A stretch of DNA of 64,000 nucleotides from Zanthoxylum bungeanum (Eukaryota; Streptophyta; Magnoliopsida; Sapindales; Rutaceae). Each line of letters opens with the position of its first letter. The stretch's first letter is position 1. Of this stretch, positions 12,901-23,095 are shown one piece after another. Both the position numbers and the translations under genes were made by a program. The stretch is taken from NCBI GenBank assembly GCA_019454045.1, contig SKCR01033663.1, positions 186,001 to 250,000 of the forward strand, in the 5' to 3' direction. The notes beneath the pieces are model-generated. The model saw nothing but the letters and a program-made list of their open reading frames with translations. It searched no databases and was not told where the DNA came from.

Positions 12901-14998
12901 TTATCTTGATTCCAATAGTCCAACTATCGAATCAACGATTTCAGGTACTATAGATTATAATGATTGCTATAGTCTAACTATATAATCAACTATAATTTGA
13001 TGTGTTAAATTCAATTATATTGATTATAATCCAATTATAAAATCAACTATTAATTGAAGTAGTTTGAATACAGTCCAACTGTTTAATTTAAAAAAACATT
13101 AAATATTAGTCCAACTAATATATTAATTTATTTAACGAAAAATGAAATGAGCGCGTATTGGCAAGTAACTAAACGAATATTGCAAATTTAATACTTGTCT
13201 CCCACTATTTTTCGGCGAGCCTCTAACCCTCAGTGGAGTACTCGGGAAACCTTGTTTCCTAGTGGGCTAGGATCCCGTTAAATAACACACAATCTTGACT
13301 TTGGCCAACAAATTGTATGATAATTAATTAGGTAGATCTCTAAGATCAATTGGATCCCATCCAATTCCTAGATCCAGTAGGTGGACATCCAAGTCCGAAA
13401 CATATATCTTATATATGGCAATATATCCAATATATTCCCTAACCTTTTTCCTCTGAATCAACTAAGCCTTGGCTTTGGTACAACAAACTTAATGATCCCA
13501 GTTAAGCGTGACCCATTGACCTTGGAAATCTTCGTAATCGATGTCGATGGACAAGAAGTTATCTTGACAATGGCCAACAAATCACAACTTGGACAAGACA
13601 CCGATATGGAACAAAACTTTCATGATTCAAACACATTCGCGACAGACAAAGGTCTTGACTTTGGCCAACAAACCAGTGCCAATCTTGGATCTTGAGTAAG
13701 AATCACTCAATGGAAGGAAAAACGCTTAATATGTGTTGAGGGTTTTTCGCGTAAATTGGCAACCAATTTATTATCTTTGTTAAGGTCTCATCATCATACA
13801 CCCTTAAACATGCATTCTAAGAACATAATAAGTCGCGTATAAATAAATATAATAATGATATGCAGATGGATACTTAACACATTATTCCTAGAACAAATCT
13901 CTCCCTTTTCCTCTCTCCCGCTAGCACAAGTATTACTTCTACCCAATTACATAACACTTCTAAAGAAACCTCATTTACATTGAGGGGAATAGGTGAGAAG
14001 AGAAATACAAAGAGTCAAGAGGTAATAGGCTGGACACGCAGGTCCAATTTAATAAATTCTAAATTTATTACAATAATTTCCAAAATTGCCCTCACCCATC
14101 TAATATCCATCTGATATACATTATTCATACATCGCATCCATGTATTCACACAAAGCATGTTATCAATCAATCTAATCCAATTAATTAATCTGAAATTAAT
14201 AACCATCCAATGTTCAAACAACGATTTGATTTTGCGCGAGTCAAACTCGTTTTATGAATAAGTACTCATAGTACGAATTCTTGAATTATATTAAACTACA
14301 ACATTAAATCCAATTTAATTTGTATTTAATATTAATTCTATATTTAATTTTAAATTAAATTAAATATTTATACTTTTTAATGTGCCTTTACGACTTAGAT
14401 TCTAAATCTAATCGTTACGGGTCTCAAATCGCAATTAACATCCAATGTCAATTTTAATTATAGTCCAATGGGCTTTTAATTAATTTCATAAGGCATGGAC
14501 TTTGGTCAATATGGGTCAAACCCAAATACCAAAGCCCATTTAAGGAATCACCATTATTTTCCAAAAAACCAATTTAGGCCCATTAGGCCCAATTAATATT
14601 AAATGTCCATTTGTTATATTTGGACTTTATGGATATGGTTTTGGGCCCAATTGAATCCAACCAATTAGCCTAAACCAAACTTGGCCCAACCAAGCCCATT
14701 AAGCCCAATTACAACTTAACAAGCCCAATTCCAAATTTGGCCCAATTAATTAAATTACCAAAATTCCAAATTTCATAACTTAATTAACCTAAAGTGTATG
14801 CCATAATTAATTAACCAAATTAATATTTCCAAAATATCAATTTACACAATTAATTATGCTTATCATCATCAACATATGTCCAACACAATTGAATCAAAAA
14901 ATCAAATCATTTTACATGCTACAAGTCACGGCAATAGTAGGGTTTTATGTCCGATTCCGAATTCAATCCAATTAAATCCTAAATCAACATTTCCAAAG
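12901..14998 (-). other. Probable 5' leader of copia B, no supported gene
   Basis: AT-rich sequence lies between the B gag remnant and the Athila insertion. It includes blocks repeating CTTGACTTTGGCCAACAAA (13290s and 13650s) and GGCCCAATT-rich sequence at 14540-14760. It does not match the left B LTR, so it is not the missing first part of the right LTR. A long leader like that of A1 is the simplest reading. The short plus-strand frames here look accidental. Confidence 0.5.
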
Positions 14999-16786
14999 TG
15001 ATGAGCGAAAAATATATCAATATTTACCGCCCCTTTAACTTAATATTTTGTTTAGTTTCTCGGGTTTGATGAACGTTTTGATGTGTTTTATTTTATTTTG
15101 CAGATAAAATAATATCGGATCTCAATGAAATCATTTAGGACGAAATATGGGTCAAATAAGGGCAATTATTGGACTTGATATTTTAATTTTGGAGATTGGA
15201 AAGTTGATAGGGCGTTTTTGACGAAGTGCAGTTTTGGAAATTCCAATTTTGCGCATCTGTCGTATTTTGGGCATAACGTTTTACTCAGATATCGGATTGA
15301 GCTGATTCAAGTTCCAGATTAAAGAAGACTCAAAGATATACAGCTTTGGAAGACAAAATAATTTCTAATTCTGATGATTTCATGCCCGAAATTGATGAAC
15401 CATCTAGAAGTGTGTTGTGTGTAATTATTAAAGTCACTTTCAATCATTTTCAAAGCAAAAAATAAATTAATAAATAAATAATAAAAATTATCAAATCATC
15501 ACCAAACATGATAAGAGATTAGTGGAGCAATTAATAATGGATTTGGTGGAGCAATTAGTGGAGCAATTAGTGGAGCAATTAATAATTGATTTGGTGGATG
15601 ATTTGATGGAGGCAAAATTTTGCCTATAAATACCAAGCCATTTCATTTGTAAAATTCATACTTTCTTCTAAGGAATTCCTTAAGAATACAAAGAAGATTG
15701 TATCTTGTTTGTTTATTTACAGCTTTCAGTAATTAATTTCCGCTTTCGCACTTTCTTTTCTTTACTTTTCAGTTTTTACTTTCCGTAATTTACTTTTACG
15801 CACAATACTTTTCTTTCTTTAATTTTCAGTTTTTACTTTTCAGTAATTTACTTTCAGCAATTTACTTTTCAGAAATTTACTTTTCAGGAATTTACTTTCA
15901 GCAATTTACTTTCAGTAATTTACTTTCAGCATTTAATTTTCAGTATTTAATTTCAGCATTTACTTTCAGCATTTACTTTTCAGTATTTAATTTTCAGTAT
16001 TTTACTTTATGTCTTTTATTTTATTTAATTTTTTTTTACTACCCGTAAATATGTGTCGTAACTAAGCCAGTTATATGGGGTTGTGATGAAATCCAATATC
16101 ACCGGTTTATAAGGGGTTAGATTATAGCTTGGGTAATATAAAGATTTATTTATTGTGTCTTAATCTTAATGCTTTTTCATTAACTGGCCATTAATAAAAT
16201 TGAACTGGAAAACTTAAAATGAACTAGACATAGGGATTTTAAGTTTAAGACCTTAGACTCAATAGTCCACGATCTTCCTTGAGGATAGATAACTCTTTAA
16301 TAGATTTCCTTACAGGATAGACATATACCTGTCGGGCGGGGGTAGCCATAATTGGAGCTTAAACTTAATGAATCCAGATAATTTGGTTGACATAGACATA
16401 TGGTTCAATTGGGTTAAACTGGGTATTTGTGTCTGACCATCGACAGAGGCTTACACATAATTTAGTGTTCCAGGTTAATAAATCAATATATTACCCAACT
16501 TTAAGATAACAACTTTATTTTTAAAATGATATTGGAAGAAATCACAACCCTAGATAGTTTTTAATATTGAATTTTCTTAAACCTACTTTCGAACAATTTT
16601 ATTTACTTGTTTTTAAATTTAGAATCATCACATTTTCAAATCAATCAAACAACCTGTTAGATACTAGTAATCATTTGACCTCATAAAATTAATAGATTAG
16701 ATATTAAGTCCTCATGGGATCGATACTTTTTATACTACTTGAACGATACGTGCGCTTGCGTTATACGCGTGTAAAAGTACCGGTCA
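14999..16786 (+). mobile_element. 5' LTR of the Athila-like element (1788 bp)
   Basis: Starts TGATGAGCG and ends CCGGTCA, followed after a few bases by the Athila primer site. It contains short tandem repeats at 15520-15600 (unit around AGTGGAGCAATT) and 15765-16010. No second LTR copy exists in the window. Confidence 0.85.
15765..16010 (+). repeat. Minisatellite in the Athila-like LTR
   Basis: About 15 imperfect units of 13-17 bp built on TTTACTTTCAGCAA, with variants TTTAATTTTCAGTA and TTTACTTTTCAGAAA. Unit length wobbles by a few bases. Confidence 0.85.
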
Positions 16787-16792
16787 AGTTTT

Positions 16793-16809
16793 TGCGCCGT
16801 TGCCGGGGA
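16793..16809 (+). promoter_or_regulatory. Primer-binding site of the Athila-like element
   Basis: TGCGCCGTTGCCGGGGA lies 6 bases after the LTR end. Athila elements carry TGGCGCCGTTGCCGGGGA here, so one G appears to be lost. Confidence 0.88.
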
Positions 16810-16916
16810 CTTATTTATCTTTTACTATTAGTTTAGGGGTTAGATACGTTACTTGTATCTAATTTCTTTTTACCTATTGTTTTTGTTTTCTTGTGTTTCA
16901 GGTTCTCAGAAACTTC

Positions 16917-18719
16917 ATGAGACGAACCAGAAGCTTTGAACTCCGACCGCTTGACCCGGAAATTGAAAGAACCATCAGACAGTTGAGAAGGGAAAGGCGA
17001 GAAGGCCAAGAAGCTTTAGTCAACATGGAACCTGAACCGTTGGAGGTTGCACCACCAATTCCCATTCGAGACAGAACCATTCCGGTGGTTGACAGACTCA
17101 TTTCTTGTATTGTACTTCCTCCCTTACCAGCAAATGCGTGTGACATCAAAACTTGCATTCAGATGATTCAGCAGTCAATTCAGTTCGGGGGGAATGCAAC
17201 TGAAGATCCTAATGCCCACATCAGTAACTTCCTGGAAGTTTGCGGTACTTTCAACTACAACAGAGCATCAGAAGAGTCAATGAGACTGCGAGTTTTTCCA
17301 TATTCCCTGAAAGACAGAGCTAAAGCTTGGCTACATTCACTACCAGCAGGTTCTATCACAACTTGGAACACTTTAGCCACCAAATTTCTTGCAAAGTACT
17401 TTCCACCAGCCAGAACCGGAAAGCTAAGGAATGACATCACATCCTTTATACAAGAAGATTCAAAATCCCTCTGCGAAGCTTGGGAAAGGTACAAAGATTT
17501 GCTCCGGAAATGTCCTCACCATGAAATTCCAAAATGGCTTCAAGTCCAAACATTATATAATGGACTTTCTGGAATAATGAGAACCACAATCGATGCTGCT
17601 GCTGGAGGAGCTTTAATGGCAAAAGGAGAAGATGAAGCCTGGGACCTAATCGAAGAAATGGCCAACAACAATTCTTTATGGCCAACAGAAAGGAGCATAA
17701 TCCAAAGAATTGCAGGAATTTATGAAGTTGGAGCCAACACAGCACTGAATTCCAAGCTGGATGTGATTTGCAAAAATCTGGAAACTCTTAACATAAAAGT
17801 TAATGGTGGATCCACATGTTCACCATTTGGAGGAGCACCTGAGTCAGAATCTTTCAACCAACAAAAAGAAACGGTGAATTATGTCAATAATTTCAACAGA
17901 CAGGAGAACAATCCATATTCCAACACCTACAACCCAGGGTGGAGGAATCATCCCAATTTCGCATGGAGCAACAATTCAGGGCAAATGAACAATCCACCAC
18001 CCGGATTCCAATAACAGAACAAAAGCCAGGAACAGGCAAATGAACCAGGAATAACAGAAGTGTTGACCCACTTGAAAAAGATAGAAGCAAAACACGACTT
18101 TCAAGCAGCAAGATATGATGCTATGTTTCAATCTCAAGCAGCAAGATATGATTCTATGTTTCAATCCCAAGCAGCATTAATTCAAAGTCAATCAGCTTCT
18201 ATTAAAGCACTGGAGAATGAAATTGGACAACTGGCCAATGCTCAGAGTTACAGACCGCCAAGTACCCTTCCTAGCAACACAGAGTCAAATCCAAGGAACA
18301 TGGGGAAGGAGCAATGTCATGCCATCATGTTAAAAAGCGGTACTGAAATCAACAAAGATGTTGGAATCAAGGCAACAACAATTGAAGATTTTCCAAAAGA
18401 AACAAAGCAACAGATGGAGGAAAAAGAACAGATCACTCCACCTCCACCTTTTCCTCAGCGTCTTCAGAAGAATAAACTGGACAAGCAATTTGCTCGATTC
18501 TTGGAGGTGTTCAAAAAGCTGCATATCAACATTCCATTTGTAGAAGCGTTGGAACAAATTCCCCGCTATGCCAAATTCATGAAAGACATTCTTTCACGAA
18601 AGCGGAGATTGGGAGATTATAAGACAGTAGCATTATCAGAAGAATGCAGCGCCATCATTCAGAGAAAACTTCCTCCAAAGTTGAAAGATCCTGGCAGTTT
18701 CATTGTTCCTTGCACCATG
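16917..18719 (+). pseudogene. Athila-like gag
   Basis: The first ATG at 16917 opens MRRTRSFELRPLDPEIERTI, after a splice-acceptor-like TTGTGTTTCAG. The core (about 17150-17560) has the plant gypsy gag features: DPNAHISNFLEVC, then FPYSLKDRAKAWLHSLPAGS, then a TKFLAKYFPPART region. A coiled-coil-like stretch with repeats of AARYD-MFQSQ lies at 18090-18220. A TAA at 18012-18014 interrupts the frame, which then continues unchanged to a TGA at 18720. I read the two stops as point mutations in one frame. Gag would build the particle. Confidence 0.92.
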
Positions 18720-19181
18720 TGAGAACATGACTTCGGTAAGGCTCTGTGTGATTTAGGTGCTAGTGTTAACTTGATACCTTTTTCTATTATCAGGAAACTG
18801 CAGATTGGAGAAACAATGCCCACTTCAGTCTCACTACAACTTGCTGATAGAACGCTCATATTTCCAAGAGGCGTAGTTGAGGATGTGCTGGTCAAGGTTG
18901 ACAAATTCATTTTCCCAGCAGATTTTATTGTCCTTGATATGGAGGAAGGCGCAGACGTGCCAATCATCCTCGGTAGACCATTCTTGGCTACAGGTCGAAC
19001 CATTATTGATGTACAAAAATGAGAACTAACCATGAGGGTACAAGACCAAGAAGCAACATTCAATGTTTTCAAAGCCATGAATTTCCCAGATGATGAAAAG
19101 AAAGAGGAATGTTTCATACTTGATGTGATACATAGTACCATTCAGAACTCTGATGAAAGACAAAGTTCTATTGACAAACTT
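18720..19181 (+). pseudogene. Athila-like protease
   Basis: It continues the gag frame after a TGA at 18720-18722. The active site is ALCDLGASVNLIP (Asp of D-L-G near 18753) and the flap-side motif is VPIILGRPFLATGRTIIDVQ near 18958-19017. A second TGA at 19020-19022 interrupts it, and the frame resumes with MRVQDQEATFNVFKAMNFP. This is the standard Athila protease with D-L-G in place of DTG. Sequence typical of the protease-RT spacer stops near 19181. Confidence 0.9.
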
Positions 19182-19623
19182 AAAGCATGTCAATTACCTG
19201 TGGAGCCTGAAGATAAAGTGCACTGCGTACTGAAGAAGCCTATTCTTGCACTACAAGCAACAGAAGAGAAAAAGTTCCATCAGCCCAACAAATTGGAGGA
19301 ATTTCACATACAGCCTTTTGAGGATGCCAAATTGTACAAGGAAAAGGCAAGGAAAATACATGATGAGAAGATAGTGCGCATACAACTAGAACCAGGGCAG
19401 AAGGTACTGTTAAACAAATCAAGGGGAAATTCTTCCCATGGAAGCCAAAATCACGGTGGTCAGGTCCATTTGTGATCACCAAGGTTTTACCAAACAGAGC
19501 CGTTGAGATACATGATCCTGACTCCAACAAAACTTTCAAGGTTAAAAACAAGCGTGTTAAGCACTACTGGGGAGAATCATTTGAGCGACAAAAAGAAAGT
19601 GTCACACTTTCAGATCTAGCCTA
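19182..19623 (+). pseudogene. Athila-like integrase C-terminus joined to protease
   Basis: From KACQLPVEPEDK the frame matches the C-terminal tail of Athila integrase, ending with RWSGPFV...KVKNKRVKHYWG and a terminal ERQKESVTLSD. RT, RNase H and the catalytic integrase core, normally several kilobases between protease and this tail, are absent; the join is at about 19180. A one-base frameshift lies near 19425. The last frame ends in TAA at 19623. Such a join makes the element non-autonomous. Confidence 0.88.
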
Positions 19624-19762
19624 ACGTTCGAGAAGTCACGTCTAGCTGACGACTTTAAACTTAGCGCTCGCAGGGAGGCAACCCATGCAATTTTTGTATA
19701 TATTGTGATCTGGTGTGTTTTATTTTTGTGTGTTTAATTTTTGCAGGTTTAGTCATTTCACG
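19624..19762 (+). other. Athila-type spacer with splice-acceptor-like site
   Basis: The GGGAGGCAACCCA block (19674-19686) is a conserved Athila landmark after pol. A T-rich tract ending TTTTTGCAG at 19746 precedes the next ORF, consistent with a spliced subgenomic mRNA for the downstream ORF. No transcript evidence is available. Confidence 0.55.
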
Positions 19763-20212
19763 ATGGAATAAGCTCTCGCAAATCTTCACAAGAAATTTCC
19801 TTCTCTCCCTCAAAAATATCTGATGAAAGTCTACAAAGCTCGCTTGGAACGGATGAGACTACTGATGATCAAAGGTATTCCTAATGACATTCGTTGGGTA
19901 ATTGAAGCACGAGTCCGATTGGCAGGTGAGTCTTCTGACTCTTTTATTTCACATCTGCCTGGTTTTGGAAGAAGCACATATGCAAAGAAACGTAGAGCTA
20001 AACAAATGGGTGTTTGTTACAAATGTGCACGCTGGAATTGCAATACTCATTGTCGTTCTTTAGGAACGGTGTCTGATAATCGCGAAGACAAAATTAAATT
20101 CATTAGGGATGGCTTGAGTAAGGAGTCTTTAGATGATATATCTTTAACTCTTGAGACGCATCCCAGTGGATATGTTCACATAGCCATTCGCAAATTACAT
20201 ACACAATTCTAA
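19763..20212 (+). pseudogene. Unknown Cys-rich ORF in the env position
   Basis: I do not recognise this protein. The likely start is ATG 19763, just after a splice-acceptor-like site. A TAA at 19769-19771 interrupts it, and the frame then runs open for about 147 codons (a later Met at 19823 would give 129). The product is basic, with a Arg/Lys-rich helical N-terminal half (VYKARLERMRLLMIKGIPND), then a Cys cluster CYKCARWNCNTHC (C-x2-C-x4-C-x3-C) that could bind a metal, and an acidic/basic C-terminus. After the TAA at 20212 about 30 more in-frame codons precede the next stop. Athila elements may carry an env-like ORF here, but nothing in this one looks like a surface glycoprotein. Confidence 0.6.
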
Positions 20213-20412
20213 AAAGAAAGACAACAATTAAGTCTTGGGAATCTGACTCAAAAAGACCCTGTTTGCCAATTTATAAGAAAATTGGATGGGAGGCTTGTCC
20301 CTGACGCATAGACGTCAATCAAACCGTTACTTTTCTTGTAAATATTATATCTCTTTGTCTTTTCTTAATAATTGTGATTTGTTTTGTTGTTTTCTTTTAT
20401 TTTCTCCGACAG

Positions 20413-20535
20413 GATCCAGACCTTTTTTACTATCACGATATTATTTCGCTACTAATCGTCCTCTGGAAGATACTTGTGCTATTTTTACTCACCCTTTTCA
20501 GGTACTATAAATTCAGCCCGTCATTGCACTTTTGA
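20413..20535 (+). other. Exon-like segment encoding a hydrophobic helix
   Basis: The segment follows TTTTCTCCGACAG (acceptor-like) and an upstream donor-like TTGTAAATATT at about 20338. One frame (DPDLFYYHD..., stop at 20533) encodes about 20 hydrophobic residues near 20440-20499, long enough to span a membrane. A transmembrane tail is known in env-like Athila proteins. T-rich DNA gives such runs by chance, and the splice phase with the preceding ORF is unproven. Confidence 0.3.
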
Positions 20536-20572
20536 AGGCATCCAGAGTTGAGAAAGAAATACATATAAAAAA

Positions 20573-21226
20573 ATGGAAGCCACTTCAAGAAGACGAGTTG
20601 AAAACATCTGTGTGTTTTGCGGTAGTAGTGTTGGTGTTAAGCCACAATACGTAGAAGCAGCACAAGAATTGGGTCGAGTCTTAGCTGCAAGAAATATGCA
20701 CTTAATATATGGCGGAGGCAATCTTGGACTTATGGGGATCGTTTCAAAAGCTGTACAGGAAGGAGGCAGTCACGTTTTGGGAATCATCCCAAAACCCTTG
20801 GCAGAAGCAAATCTTATTGAACCATCAAACAGAGAGGAACTGATCATGCCAGGTATGTCTGAACGTTTGGTATAAATGATTAGTCGTGCTGATGCTTTTA
20901 TTGCTTTGCCAGGTGGCTTGGGTACATTGGAGGAAATTTTTATTGTGCTATCTTGGGCGAACCTAAACATACACCAGAAACCAATTGGGCTGTACAACGT
21001 TGATGGATTTTATGATTTTCTTTGTGTGTTTCTTGATGATGCCCGAAGAAATGGGTTCGTGTCAAAACCATTGAAAGAACTCCTCTTTACTACCAGAACT
21101 GCTCCGGATCTAATAGACCAACTCATAGCCTATGAACCACGATTTGACCCTATCCTTTCAAAGATAAATTGGTCTGAGGACGATCGTGGTAAGAGGCGTA
21201 GGATTAATCTGGATCTTAACCTTTAA
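20573..21226 (+). pseudogene. LOG-like: LOG-type cytokinin riboside 5'-monophosphate phosphoribohydrolase, intronless copy
   Basis: LOG enzymes release free cytokinin base from cytokinin ribotides in the cytosol. ATG 20573 (context AAAAAAATGG) opens a 217-codon frame, close to the usual LOG length. Family motifs are in order: CVFCGSS (residues 13-19), [10 protein letters not shown] (44-53), [10 protein letters not shown], then the signature LPGGLGTLEE near residues 110-119 with the catalytic Arg/Glu region context, and a basic tail KRRRINLDLNL. One TAA at 20873-20875, between MSERLV and MISRADAF, is the only break. Plant LOG genes have several introns; none is present here, which suggests capture from a spliced mRNA. 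It lies between the pol end and the polypurine tract, inside the Athila-like element. It could be read-through, be expressed as two fragments, or be dead. Confidence 0.9.
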
Positions 21227-21288
21227 TTTCCTGTAGAATTTCAACTAACCAGGTATTATTTTCTAAACTCTTCTTCTACTTTTTAAGA

Positions 21289-21306
21289 CATTGGGGACAA
21301 TGTCTC
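21289..21306 (+). promoter_or_regulatory. Palindrome GACATTG-GGGA-CAATGTC before the polypurine tract
   Basis: A perfect 7-bp inverted repeat around a 4-base loop sits just upstream of the purine tract. The GGGGACAATGT block is a recurring Athila landmark at this place; it would form a hairpin in the RNA. Confidence 0.75.
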
Positions 21307-21313
21307 ATTTAGG

Positions 21314-21328
21314 TTTGGGGGAGGGAAT
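21314..21328 (+). promoter_or_regulatory. Polypurine tract of the Athila-like element
   Basis: GGTTTGGGGGAGGGA follows the palindrome by seven bases. About 650 bp of non-coding sequence separate it from the truncated end, as is common in Athila 3' regions. Confidence 0.7.
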
Positions 21329-21754
21329 TAGTTGATCAGTACCTTGTTTTTATTTTGTGTATTGTTTTTATTTTTAGTCCAAAATTTTTCGAAAAATACA
21401 AAAAAATTGAAAATTTTTCAAAAATTACAAAAATATTTTGCGTTTTTGTGTTTTTATTTTGACTAAAAGGGTGAAATTGGTAAGAGATAGCTGAGGAAGG
21501 AGTTTCCACTCCTGAGACGTATCTCAAGCCTATTTTCGAAATAAGTTAATTTTTGTTTATTTCCTTTTGAATTATTTAATTTCTGAATTCTCCATAAAAC
21601 GGACTAAAATAGATCTTCATATGCTCAGTTGACAGGTATTATCAACATATATAGTAACATACGGACATGAGCTAAAATTGAAAAGTTTGTAATATTCAGT
21701 TCTCTAGTTTAATTAGAGGAAGCATCTCAAAAAGCAATGAAGTAAAAAAAAAAT

Positions 21755-21977
21755 CTGAGATCCGAGTTATTAAGTCTGTAAGGGTGTTTTAACACCTAGT
21801 GCCCTAAAACCAACTACTTTGGGAGTCACTGGCCCAAAGCTCGTTACATGGATCAAAGATGCTGCAAAAATATATATATCTGAAGTCTGAGTAATTAAGT
21901 TCGTAGGGGTGTCTTAACACCTGGTGCCCTAAAGCCAACTGGTTTGGGAGCCACCGACCCAACACTCGCTACATAAA
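21755..21977 (+). repeat. Two direct repeats of about 98 bp in the Athila-like 3' region
   Basis: Units 21755-21852 and 21880-21977 share AATTAAGT..GTA.GGGTGT.TTAACACC.. and ...CCAACT..TTTGGGAGCCAC. They are roughly 80 percent identical by eye. The second unit ends at the junction with the B LTR. Confidence 0.8.
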
Positions 21978-21983
21978 AGAGCA

Positions 21984-22729
21984 CCGTACGAAGCACATAT
22001 CAGATCTCTGGTAACTAGTCTCTATAATCGGATAAACATGACCTAGTCATAATATCCCGATAGCTGCAGCATAAAAGAGCACTAGTTCCGTATCCTACGT
22101 GATCATCATCTCCACTATGACTGGAGTGATACTTCCGTCTTGACATCACACCCAATACACTACGATTCTCAATATACCCAGAAGAGGCGTACACAGAACC
22201 TGTTAAAGACTTGGACGACCAAAACCAAAGTATATTGATTGTCGCAAGTATTAGCGGTGCAAGTATCAGGTTAAGACCAAATACACCTACCCTGATTCGG
22301 ACTTCCATAGACACATAGTCATACTACCAATGGAATTCCGAGGGGTCTATCCAGAGCGAAGTTGTTCCCGTACCATCGGTAAACACAACCTCCTATTACA
22401 CTTGCATGAGTATCCTATACCCAAATATATGAGAACTATGCAGTTATGCTCCCACAACGCGCACAAGTGTAATACTAGACTTTTACGCATTATCGATGTC
22501 CAATCTCGATAATACTCCGACTAGGGATATTTAATGATTAAACCTTCGTGGATTGATACTGTCTCATATCATCTCAATCCGGAACTAATCATATGGACCT
22601 TTTATCATTTATACATCTAGGTAATCCAATTACAAATGATAAAAGGGCAATTTTCTTTGTCACATAGTTAATTTGTACAACACCATAATCTGTACAAATA
22701 GTGATGCTATGGGTCATAATTGTCCAACA
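21984..22729 (-). mobile_element. Truncated 5' LTR of copia B
   Basis: Matches 8613-9361 of the left B LTR and ends GTCCAACA before the CTCGG duplication. Its first 1.25 kb and the B primer site are gone together with the Athila 3' LTR, probably in one deletion. The word CATAAAAGAGCAC stands at the junction (21972-21984) and again inside the LTR near 22069. Confidence 0.88.
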
Positions 22730-22989
22730 CTCGGGACAATCAGATGGCCCTTCGTTAATCTATGCAAGGTTACTTCACAAAGATATTGGCATCAATTATT
22801 CTAGCCCCGTGTAGAGTATTGGCGGGGCTCTACATGATCTGGAGTATAGCAGGACTGAGGGAGCCGTCGATCCCCGAACTGAAAAGACTTTATAGGAAGA
22901 ATCCCAACCTGAAAGAGTACAATGATTGGTATTAACTCTCCACTTATGTCAGGGCTCCCCACATAATCACAAACCTCTCAGCCTACAAA
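22730..22989 (+). pseudogene. Continuation of split accessory ORF (duplicate copy 1)
   Basis: Starts with CTCGG and matches 26870-27115 closely (GGACAATCAGATGGCCC onward). It carries the middle of the gypsy-type accessory ORF and stops where copia A gag sequence begins at about 22990. That abrupt switch is the junction of the tandem duplication. Confidence 0.8.
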
Positions 22990-23095
22990 TAAGGTCTTCA
23001 CATATCATAATGGCATTCATGTTACTTTTCCATTTAACATAATTTTCTCCTGGTAATTTGTCATTAGAGAGAGTAGCAATAATTGGAGAAACCAT
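22990..23095 (-). pseudogene. Copia A2 gag N-terminus
   Basis: ATG at 23093-23095 opens MVSPIIATLSNDKLPGENYV, equal to A1 apart from one Val-to-Ala change. It reads about 35 codons to the duplication junction. Confidence 0.85.

Larger units (their letters stand above)
14999..21972 (+). mobile_element. Athila-like Ty3/gypsy deletion derivative carrying a LOG copy
   Basis: The element has a 5' LTR (14999-16786), an Athila-type primer site, gag and protease in one frame broken only by point stops, then the integrase C-terminus with RT, RNase H and the integrase core absent. It continues with an unknown Cys-rich ORF, a full-length intronless LOG copy and an Athila-type 3' region with a palindrome, a polypurine tract and direct repeats. 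The 3' LTR is missing: at about 21972-21984 the sequence switches to the B LTR. The element inserted in the B leader; the bases before it are CAAAG, with no partner because of the deletion. Confidence 0.85.
7362..22729 (-). mobile_element. Ty1/copia retrotransposon B, with nested Athila-like insertion
   Basis: Left LTR 7362-9361 and right LTR fragment 21984-22729 are the same sequence. The flanks carry a perfect 5-bp target duplication, CTCGG (7357-7361 and 22730-22734). Removing 7362-22734 rejoins an accessory ORF that is uninterrupted at 26701-27115. The minus-strand interior has a polypurine tract next to the left LTR, then decayed RNase H, RT, integrase and gag. The element is older than A1 judging by the density of stops. 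Its 5' leader hosts the Athila-like element, and a deletion has removed its primer site and the first 1.25 kb of the right LTR. Confidence 0.85.

Noticed and set aside
13381..13695. 104-codon plus-strand ORF
   Set aside because: It lies antisense in the copia B leader region, has repeated LTFGQQ-like phrases from DNA repeats, and has no recognisable domain.
12901..14998. Idea that 13775-14998 is the missing first part of the right B LTR
   Set aside because: The length would fit, but the sequence does not align with 7362-8612; a deleted LTR and a long leader explain the data better.
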